Below are positions 1-4,458 of a stretch of 5,819 nucleotides of DNA, in pieces. This DNA is from Clostridia bacterium (lineage in GTDB: Bacteria > Bacillota > Clostridia > Christensenellales > DTU072). Below the pieces are notes generated by a model. The model ran no database searches, was not told the DNA's origin, and was given only the letters and a program-made list of their open reading frames with translations. The position numbers and the translations under genes were made by a program. Position 1 is the first letter of the stretch. Every line of letters starts with the position of its first letter. The DNA lies in contig JAQVME010000097.1 in NCBI GenBank assembly GCA_028703745.1, forward strand, positions 1 to 5,819, written 5' to 3'.

Positions 1-127
1 TCTATACAAGTAACACCAGAAAGAGCATATTTTGGTCCAACAATTTCAGTAAATGGTATAACAACTTCCATTTTGAAAAACAATGATGAAGTAACGGTTA
101 GTATAAATATAAATCGCATTACACCAG
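1..127. other. AT-rich segment with an unassigned open frame, possibly foreign to the rest of the window
   Basis: By hand count this stretch is about 29% GC, while the next 120 bases are about 53%. On the plus strand frame 1 is open from base 1, and its first 42 or so codons read like a real, beta-rich polypeptide (VTPERAYFGPTISVNG, then NNDEVTVSI). After about position 128 the same frame turns into an arginine-rich shadow of the downstream oxidoreductase and stops at 295-297. The oxidoreductase frame (frame 2) is full of stops here, the last at 110-112. The minus strand also has an open frame across this part, so strand is uncertain. I do not recognise the family. It is either the 3' part of another gene joined by a rearrangement, or an assembly chimera. 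Confidence 0.5.
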
Positions 128-862
128 ACCGACCCCGACGGCGCCATAATAGGCGTGGGAGCCAATCTGTCATACGAGTATGCCGAGGAATGCTTTCAGA
201 AATTTGCCAAGGCTGTGCCACTTCCAGAGCACACTATAGAAAAGATAGAGAAGGGTGTGACGCCGTACAGGCGGCCGCCGTATTCCTTCGTCGGTGACGG
301 CTTCGTAGCATTGGGCGACAGCGCTTGCATAACAAAACCTTTCAGCGGAGAGGGCATAGCCTGCACGTGGATTCTTTGCGACATAGCGGCAAAGGTGGCA
401 GCGGCTGCCATGCAAAACGGCAATTATCCTACAAAACAAAGACTTTGGGATATCAATACCCAATATATGAGGAGCCAGGGCGCAGATTTTGCAAACTTGC
501 TAGCAACGCTTATAGGTGCCGTGGACTGTACCGCGGAGGAGAACGAATACGAATTCAAAAAGGATATCGTATTCAATAGTGAGGACATGAGCAAAATGAA
601 CAGGGAGTTCGCGGCAAAGCTGAGTACACCGGAAATATTACGGCTCGTGTCAAAAATTGCCGGCGGACTTCTTACGGCAAATATAAGATTCAAAACGGTC
701 AAAGCCCTGCTGAAAGCCGTCATGACGGCGGGAGCGCTCGAAAAGCATTATAAAGCCTATCCCGAGTCGCCGGAGGGCTTTGACAAATGGGTAACAAAGT
801 CCGACAAGCTGTGGAAAAAAGCCGGCACGATGGCAGACAGAATCACAAAAACCAGGGAGTAG
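128..862 (+). CDS. Geranylgeranyl reductase-family FAD-dependent oxidoreductase, C-terminal part only (5' end missing)
   Basis: This is the C-terminal part of an NAD(P)/FAD-dependent oxidoreductase of the geranylgeranyl reductase type (COG0644-like), whose members reduce isoprenoid or other lipid double bonds with FAD. The recognisable stretch starts at DPDGAIIGVGA (from 131). It continues into the family's FAD-contacting block: FVGDGFVALGDSA (about 287-325), then the P-x-S-G-E-G-I motif (about 341-358) and a helix rich in Ala. A helical C-terminal tail of about 150 residues follows, ending in a TAG stop. The N-terminal Rossmann GxGxxG region, expected 150-200 codons upstream, is absent because the frame is blocked by a stop at 110-112 and by the composition break. 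A GTG at 155 could be called as a start, but it lies inside the conserved GVG segment and has no good ribosome binding site, so it is probably not a true start. The natural substrate cannot be told from this fragment. Confidence 0.8.
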   Translation, partial: TDPDGAIIGVGANLSYEYAEECFQKFAKAVPLPEHTIEKIEKGVTPYRRPPYSFVGDGFVALGDSACITKPFSGEGIACTWILCDIAAKVAAAAMQNGNYPTKQRLWDINTQYMRSQGADFANLLATLIGAVDCTAEENEYEFKKDIVFNSEDMSKMNREFAAKLSTPEILRLVSKIAGGLLTANIRFKTVKALLKAVMTAGALEKHYKAYPESPEGFDKWVTKSDKLWKKAGTMADRITKTRE

Positions 863-876
863 ACAAAAATTATTGA

Positions 877-904
877 TTGAAAGGCGAAAAAATCCGTTTT
901 TCAA
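877..904 (+). terminator. Possible weak terminator hairpin after the oxidoreductase gene
   Basis: Arms TTGAAAGGCG (877-886) and CGTTTTTCAA (895-904) pair over 10 bp with two G-U pairs around an 8-base loop. The stem is AU-rich and no clean T-run follows, only the T-rich CATTCTTTACTTTG. It lies 14 bases past the stop codon and before the next promoter, which fits a terminator, but stability is modest. Confidence 0.35.
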
Positions 905-935
905 CATTCTTTACTTTGTTTTGCATTTTGTTGTA

Positions 936-964
936 TTGACATATATACTTTTTATATGTATAAT
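936..964 (+). promoter_or_regulatory. Consensus SigA/sigma-70 promoter for the 105-residue membrane protein
   Basis: A perfect -35 box TTGACA (936-941) and a perfect -10 box TATAAT (959-964) are separated by exactly 17 bases. Transcription would start near 971, giving a leader of about 28 bases to the ATG at 999. A perfect match at both hexamers with ideal spacing predicts strong, housekeeping-sigma expression unless a repressor acts on it. Confidence 0.85.
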
Positions 965-986
965 ATGTTGTGTATAAAAAACGGTT

Positions 987-992
987 AAGGAG
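987..992 (+). promoter_or_regulatory. Ribosome binding site AAGGAG
   Basis: AAGGAG sits 6 bases before the ATG at 999. It fixes the start of the small membrane protein and is the canonical Firmicutes-type Shine-Dalgarno sequence. Confidence 0.85.
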
Positions 993-998
993 TCTGAA

Positions 999-1316
999 AT
1001 GAAAGATATCGACAAAATAGAGACAAAAGAAACGTCAGTTCCCCCCGAAACTCTTCAGACATATTATAAAGACGCATATATGCGGGAGAGAGAGCGGTTT
1101 AATTCTATGTTCGGCGCGCTTGAATACAACCCCGTATACGAAGCGCCTGTCTTTGAGGACAAGACTTCTCAGGACGAAGTGGCTGACACCGTGGATATGG
1201 TGCCCGCAAAGAAGCTGAAGAAAGCAAAAGGCGCGCTTGCAGTCTTTGTTATTCTGACTTTGGCTTTTCTCGGAGTAGCCGCATATTTCGGAGCAAAGGT
1301 CTTTAATCTTATATAA
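999..1316 (+). CDS. Small tail-anchored membrane protein of unknown function (105 aa)
   Basis: I do not recognise a family. Residues 1 to about 75 are hydrophilic and charged, with a Tyr/Arg/Glu-rich stretch (TYYKDAYMRERERF) and an acidic region (FEDKTSQDEVADTVD). They are followed by a basic patch, KKLKKAKG (about 71-78). A single hydrophobic helix (about residues 79-103, GALAVFVILTLAFLGVAAYFGAKVF) ends two residues before the C-terminus. There is no N-terminal signal. The basic patch just before the helix fits the positive-inside rule, so the N-terminal domain is probably cytoplasmic and anchored by its tail. The start is supported by AAGGAG at 6 bases and a consensus promoter. The gene has its own promoter and terminator, so it is probably a monocistronic unit. 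A scaffold or regulatory role at the membrane is possible, but nothing here shows it. Confidence 0.8.
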   Translation: MKDIDKIETKETSVPPETLQTYYKDAYMRERERFNSMFGALEYNPVYEAPVFEDKTSQDEVADTVDMVPAKKLKKAKGALAVFVILTLAFLGVAAYFGAKVFNLI

Positions 1317-1339
1317 ATTCCGTCATAAATCAGCAAAAG

Positions 1340-1373
1340 ACATAAGCTGTAATTTTTTGCGGCTTATGTTTTT
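1340..1373 (+). terminator. Rho-independent terminator of the small membrane protein gene
   Basis: The arms 1340-1352 (ACATAAGCTGTAA) and 1357-1369 (TTTGCGGCTTATGT without its first T) form a 13-bp stem with two G-U pairs and a TTTT loop. The outer AAA/TTT flanks (1336-1338 with 1371-1373) can extend it. A T-rich tract, TTTTTATTTATT, follows directly (1369-1380). It begins 24 bases after the stop at 1316. It ends only a few bases before the ribosome binding site of the next gene, so it could also act as an attenuator for that gene. Confidence 0.8.
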
Positions 1374-1380
1374 ATTTATT

Positions 1381-1387
1381 AAAGAGG
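1381..1387 (+). promoter_or_regulatory. Ribosome binding site AAAGAGG that decides the TTG start
   Basis: AAAGAGG lies 5 bases before TTG at 1393. The first in-frame ATG is not until codon 41, inside the membrane region, and has no such site, so this motif supports TTG as the start. The bases 1388-1393 also spell TATAAT, but used as a -10 box they would place the transcript start inside the coding sequence. Confidence 0.65.
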
Positions 1388-1392
1388 TATAA

Positions 1393-2001
1393 TTGTTCAG
1401 AGCAGAAATCAACATCGAAAAAAAGCATTATATAAATTGTAGCTTATTCTATATCCGCAAGTATATTTCTTTGCGCGAATTAATATTGCTTGCTGTGCTT
1501 TTCGTCGCGGCGATGCTATTTTGGATAGGCATGGGCAGCATACTGGTATTCGTGATGTTTGTGGTTACCTTATTGCTTATGGGATTTTCCGTGCTGCTCT
1601 TTATTGTGACGGCGTATGCCGGATACAGTACCGAATACAAAAAGCGGCGTATAGTCAAGCATTTTCTTATATTCAACGACAAGGGCTTCATTGCCGACAG
1701 CTATAATGACAAAAATGAAAAGGTTTTCACGGAGAATTTTGCCTTTCAAAATATCGACAAGGTCGCCTTCCGCAAGGACAGGATATATATATACGGAGGC
1801 GTTGCCACGCATTTTTATTTGCTGCCGGACGACGTGCTTGAAGGGGCGTACGAGGAGTTGAAAACTTTTTTAATAGAAAAAATCGACCCGAAAAAGTTCC
1901 GTATGAAAACAAAATACCGCCAGTTCCCGTTCTACAGCAAGAAAAAATTTGAGCAGGATTTGCAACAGAAACTGGACAAAGATAGTATGAATAAAGAATA
2001 A
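1393..2001 (+). CDS. Two-helix membrane protein resembling the YcxB-like family (202 aa)
   Basis: The N-terminal 28 or so residues are soluble. They are followed by two closely spaced hydrophobic helices (about residues 30-46 and 50-76), a basic patch (EYKKRRIVKH, 81-90) and a cytoplasmic beta-rich domain (about 90-165). That domain has the order seen in YcxB-like proteins: a 'IFNDKGFIAD' strand, 'NFAFQNIDKVAFRKDRIYIYGG', then 'FYLLPDDVL' and a C-terminal helix 'AYEELKTFLIEKI'. This resembles the PH-like fold proposed for PF14317, by memory of the pattern rather than by a search. The tail (166-202) is strongly basic. No enzyme motif is visible. The start is TTG, supported by AAAGAGG. No convincing promoter of its own is seen, so it may depend on read-through past the terminator just upstream. 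It is convergent with the MFS gene and ends before a shared terminator. Confidence 0.7.
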   Translation: MFRAEINIEKKHYINCSLFYIRKYISLRELILLAVLFVAAMLFWIGMGSILVFVMFVVTLLLMGFSVLLFIVTAYAGYSTEYKKRRIVKHFLIFNDKGFIADSYNDKNEKVFTENFAFQNIDKVAFRKDRIYIYGGVATHFYLLPDDVLEGAYEELKTFLIEKIDPKKFRMKTKYRQFPFYSKKKFEQDLQQKLDKDSMNKE

Positions 2002-2019
2002 AAAACGATAACAAAAAGC

Positions 2020-2045
2020 AAAGCCGTGGCGTACGCCACGGCTTT
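2020..2045 (+). terminator. Perfect palindromic Rho-independent terminator, probably bidirectional
   Basis: AAAGCCGTGGC (2020-2030) pairs without mismatch with GCCACGGCTTT (2035-2045) around a GTAC loop. T-runs continue on the plus strand (TTTTTTGTTTTT to about 2055). On the minus strand the other side reads TTTGCTTTTTG. It lies 18 bases after the YcxB-like stop and 20 bases past the stop of the convergent MFS gene, so it can serve both. Confidence 0.9.
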
Positions 2046-2065
2046 TTTGTTTTTGGTAACAGTTG

Positions 2066-3394
2066 TTATTCGACTGCCTCTTCTTCGCCGCCGTCGGCGC
2101 AAGGGCAAGTGTCAAGCGAGCCGCCGCTCGGAGCATCAGCTTTGTTCTTAGGCAACCGCAGAAGCACTACGCCGCCAATAATGAAGAAGACAATAAGCGT
2201 GGAAACGCCGATTCTCGGGCTGCCTGTGATTGCCGTCGCCGCCGCCATAAGCGCAGGACCGAGTACTGCCGCGCCCTTGCCGCATATGTCGTATATGCCA
2301 AAGAACTCGTTGCATTTTTCTTTGGGCACCAGCTTGGCAAAATAGGAGCGGGACAGAGCCTGTATGCCGCCTTGGAACAAACCGACGAAAAACGCCATTA
2401 TAAAGAACTGGTAAAGTTCAGTCATGAATGCGCCGAATATGGTTATGCCGATATAGCCTGCTATGCTGATAAGTATGAGGTTGCGCGGGCTGTATTTGCC
2501 GGCAAGCCTGCCGAAAATGATGGCGCACGGCCAAGCGACTACCTGCGTCATAAGCAAGGCTATGACAAGGAAGACGGCATTTATGGTGCCGAGCACCTGT
2601 TGGGCGTATACTACGCTCATTCCGATAATAGTGCCTACGCCGTTTATGTAGAAGAAGAAGGCTATTACGAATAGGAAAGCCGCTTTGTAATGCTTGAGGT
2701 TGCGGAAGGTGACACCAAGCTTGCGGAAGGCGTCCTTGATTTGGTTCTTCGCGGGCTCAACACCGTGAACTTGCTTGTAGTTACGAAGAAGGGGCAAGGA
2801 CAGAGCAAACCACCATATGCCGGTGATCGCCATTCCGATGACTATCGAGGTGCTTTCGCCGATACCCAGAATCGGGTTGCCTTTCGGCATAGTGGCGAGC
2901 ACATAAAGCAATAGACATAGCGTAAAAGGAATACAGCTGCCTATATAACCGTATGCAAAGCCGCGTGAGGAGACGTTGTCCATGCGGTTTTCGACGGTGA
3001 TATCCACCAGCATTGCGTCGTAAAAGACCACCGAACCGCTCATGCCAATTCTTGATACTATGATTACGGCGGCAAGATAGGGAATGCTGTTGTTTATGCC
3101 GAGCAGCAGACAGCACGCCGAACCGATAAGCATAAAAGTGAAGAACATTTTCTTTTTCATGCCTTTATTGTCGGCTATGGCGCCCAGAATTGGGTTCGTT
3201 AAAGCTATGGCAAAGGCGGACAAAGAAAGCAGTGTACCGAATATGGCGGTAATTTGCGCTTCGCTATAGCCTTGCGCCGTGGCAAGGGCGTTATAATAAA
3301 TGGGTAGCAGCGAACAAATAATCATTACGAAAGCAGAATTACCCACGTCGTAGAGTACCCAGGATTTTTCGAGTTTTGACAGTTTGAATTTCAT
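2066..3394 (-). CDS. MFS transporter of the Atg22-like/UMF1 type (442 aa)
   Basis: This is an integral membrane permease of the major facilitator superfamily with about 12 predicted helices, matching the roughly 400-450 residue length of bacterial UMF1/Atg22-like proteins. Family-like sequence includes the N-terminal WVLYDVGNSAF (about residues 12-22). The loop 2-3 motif NPILGAIADNKGMKKK (about 67-82) corresponds to the MFS G-x-x-x-D-R/N-x-G signature. Further on come FYDAMLVDI and SSRGFAYGYIGS in helices 4-5, and GGIQALSRSYFAKLVP followed by FFGIYDICGKGAAVLGP in the C-terminal half. The substrate is unknown; fungal Atg22 exports amino acids from the vacuole, but bacterial members are largely uncharacterised. 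The start at ATG 3392-3394 is supported by AAAGGA about 7 bases upstream. The C-terminus carries an odd acidic tail with a CPC motif (DTCPCADGGEEEAVE). The gene is divergent from the phospholipase-like gene. Confidence 0.9.
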   Translation of the reverse strand: MKFKLSKLEKSWVLYDVGNSAFVMIICSLLPIYYNALATAQGYSEAQITAIFGTLLSLSAFAIALTNPILGAIADNKGMKKKMFFTFMLIGSACCLLLGINNSIPYLAAVIIVSRIGMSGSVVFYDAMLVDITVENRMDNVSSRGFAYGYIGSCIPFTLCLLLYVLATMPKGNPILGIGESTSIVIGMAITGIWWFALSLPLLRNYKQVHGVEPAKNQIKDAFRKLGVTFRNLKHYKAAFLFVIAFFFYINGVGTIIGMSVVYAQQVLGTINAVFLVIALLMTQVVAWPCAIIFGRLAGKYSPRNLILISIAGYIGITIFGAFMTELYQFFIMAFFVGLFQGGIQALSRSYFAKLVPKEKCNEFFGIYDICGKGAAVLGPALMAAATAITGSPRIGVSTLIVFFIIGGVVLLRLPKNKADAPSGGSLDTCPCADGGEEEAVE

Positions 3395-3401
3395 AAGTCT
3401 T

Positions 3402-3407
3402 TCCTTT
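3402..3407 (-). promoter_or_regulatory. Ribosome binding site AAAGGA of the MFS gene
   Basis: Read on the minus strand, AAAGGA lies about 7 bases before the ATG and fixes the start chosen for the transporter. Confidence 0.75.
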
Positions 3408-3426
3408 ATATAAAATTGTTGTTATC

Positions 3427-3437
3427 ATTTTAGCATA
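3427..3437 (-). promoter_or_regulatory. Extended -10 promoter (TATGCTAAAAT) for the MFS gene
   Basis: On the minus strand the sequence TATGC-TAAAAT gives a TRTGn extension followed by a -10 hexamer with one mismatch to TATAAT. The -35 region is poor (ATGGTA at an 18-base spacing, three of six matches), as is usual for extended -10 promoters. The transcript would start near 3420, leaving a leader of about 25 bases. Confidence 0.5.
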
Positions 3438-3448
3438 ATTCCCGATAA

Positions 3449-3462
3449 AATACCATAGTATT
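3449..3462. repeat. Small inverted repeat between two divergent promoters, possible operator
   Basis: AATAC (3449-3453) and GTATT (3458-3462) are perfect inverted copies around CATA. The dyad centre is about 26 bases from the minus-strand -10 and about 35 bases from the plus-strand -10, so a bound dimer could affect both genes. Arms of only 5 bp in AT-rich DNA can arise by chance. Confidence 0.2.
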
Positions 3463-3482
3463 ATTTTTATTTGCAAAATTAA

Positions 3483-3493
3483 TATGATATAAT
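3483..3493 (+). promoter_or_regulatory. Extended -10 promoter (TATGATATAAT) for the phospholipase-like gene
   Basis: TATGA precedes a perfect TATAAT (3488-3493), giving a full extended -10 element. At a 17-base spacing the -35 position (3465-3470) reads TTTTAT, a weak match, which the TGn extension can offset. Transcription would start near 3500, giving a leader of about 23 bases. Confidence 0.65.
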
Positions 3494-3510
3494 AAATAAT
3501 ATAACTTTTT

Positions 3511-3518
3511 AGGGGTGG
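3511..3518 (+). promoter_or_regulatory. Ribosome binding site AGGGGTGG
   Basis: AGGGG of this G-rich site ends 7 bases before the ATG at 3523. It supports that start, so the protein begins MPSNVVHYYF with no signal peptide. Confidence 0.7.
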
Positions 3519-3522
3519 ACAT

Positions 3523-4440
3523 ATGCCGTCGAATGTCGTACATTATTATTTTTCAAATTACGTTTTGGAGAACTTAAAGCCTGAAATAGCGTCGGTTATC
3601 AACAAGAATTCCCGCGCTTTCCATGTCGGGGCGCAAGGTCCGGACTTGCTGTTCTATCTTCGTCTGGAGAAGGCGCCGCTGCCCATGCTGGGCTATGATA
3701 TACACGATGAGTTCGTCGCCGAAAAGATTTTTGCCGAGTCTGCAGAATATGCCGCAATGCAGGCTTCCGACACGCTGAAAGCCTTTCTGATGGGGCAACT
3801 GTGTCATTATGCCCTTGACGCCAACCTTCATCCGTACATAATCCAAAAGGCTTTGGATTTAGCACAGTTTTACAAGGAAAACGAGAAAGAATACATGCAT
3901 GTGCTTTTCGAAAGCGCGCTGGATTATATTTGTATTAGAGACAACTTGAAGAAAAACAGCCGTCTCTACCGCTCGCACAAGAACCTGCGCATAAGCAGTG
4001 CGCACAGAGCGGAGATAGGCAGATATTATTCAGAGATTGTCGCGCCCTTGATGAACAGGAAACTGCCGCAGAAAACCGCCGAAAAATCCTTGAGACTTAT
4101 GAAACTCTTTTTGTGGATAACCGACGATGTCCTCGGTATGAAATATCTCTTTTTGCGTTGCGTAGAGAAAGTCGCGCGTATGCCGAAGTGCCTGAGTTCT
4201 TTTATTCGCCCGATGAAAGAACACAAGGGGGAGGACTGGCTCAATCACACCCGTGCGCCGTATCCTATGTTCCATAAAGAAAGCGTCATGAGTGAAAAAA
4301 CCGTAGAAGAGAGGACGGACGAAGCCAGAACCGACGCTATTGCGCTCATTAACGACTTTTATGGCTGCTTGACAAGCGGCAAAAAGCCTGACGGGGCGCT
4401 TTATCAAAGGAATTATAGCGGACAAAGAAAACAAATATAG
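3523..4440 (+). CDS. Zinc-dependent phospholipase C-family protein, no signal peptide (305 aa)
   Basis: The protein resembles the zinc-dependent phospholipase C family (PF00882). Typical blocks are VGAQGPDLLFY (35-45), GQLCHYALDANLHPYI (91-106) and MHVLFESALD (125-134). All the polar metal ligands known in Bacillus cereus PLC have plausible counterparts: H7, D41, H61, H95, D99, H103, H126 and E130. The H-x3-D (95/99) and H-x3-E (126/130) spacings match that enzyme exactly. The mature N-terminal Trp ligand of secreted PLC is not reproduced, because there is no signal peptide to cleave; residues 1-30 are not hydrophobic. The product is therefore probably cytoplasmic, and its substrate need not be a phospholipid. 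Residues beyond about 210 are a charged, helical tail without recognisable motifs. The gene is a single-gene unit with its own promoter, and its TAG stop overlaps the terminator stem. Fold assignment is confident; substrate is unknown. Confidence 0.85.
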   Translation: MPSNVVHYYFSNYVLENLKPEIASVINKNSRAFHVGAQGPDLLFYLRLEKAPLPMLGYDIHDEFVAEKIFAESAEYAAMQASDTLKAFLMGQLCHYALDANLHPYIIQKALDLAQFYKENEKEYMHVLFESALDYICIRDNLKKNSRLYRSHKNLRISSAHRAEIGRYYSEIVAPLMNRKLPQKTAEKSLRLMKLFLWITDDVLGMKYLFLRCVEKVARMPKCLSSFIRPMKEHKGEDWLNHTRAPYPMFHKESVMSEKTVEERTDEARTDAIALINDFYGCLTSGKKPDGALYQRNYSGQRKQI

Positions 4441-4457
4441 GGCGGCAATAGCCGCCC
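4440..4457. terminator. Bidirectional terminator between convergent genes
   Basis: GGGCGGC (4440-4446) and GCCGCCC (4451-4457) form a perfect 7-bp GC-only stem with an AATA loop. TTTAT follows on the plus strand and TATATTTG on the minus strand. The last base of the phospholipase-like gene's TAG stop is the first base of the stem. On the minus strand the stem starts one base after the ABC-F stop codon (4459-4461). One hairpin therefore fills the whole 18-base gap and probably ends both transcripts. Confidence 0.8.
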
Positions 4458-4458
4458 T

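Noticed and set aside
155..157. GTG as a genuine start for the oxidoreductase
   Set aside because: It lies within the conserved GVGA strand, has no ribosome binding site, and recognisable family sequence (DPDGAII) continues upstream of it.
274..281. GCGGCCGC (NotI site) as a sign of cloning-vector sequence
   Set aside because: It falls in a conserved Arg-Arg-Pro-Pro coding stretch of the oxidoreductase and no vector-like flanks are present.
73..297. 74-residue plus-strand open frame starting at TTG
   Set aside because: Its second half is an arginine-rich shadow of the oxidoreductase in another frame, and the frame is open back to base 1, so neither this start nor this product is credible as a gene.
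1388..1393. TATAAT as a -10 promoter box for the YcxB-like gene
   Set aside because: The -35 position is a poor match (TATGTT), and the transcript would begin inside the coding region, after the supported ribosome binding site.
2063..2674. 203-residue plus-strand open frame
   Set aside because: It is antisense to the MFS gene, which has clear family motifs, membrane helices and a ribosome binding site. The plus-strand translation is a cysteine/arginine/tyrosine-rich shadow.
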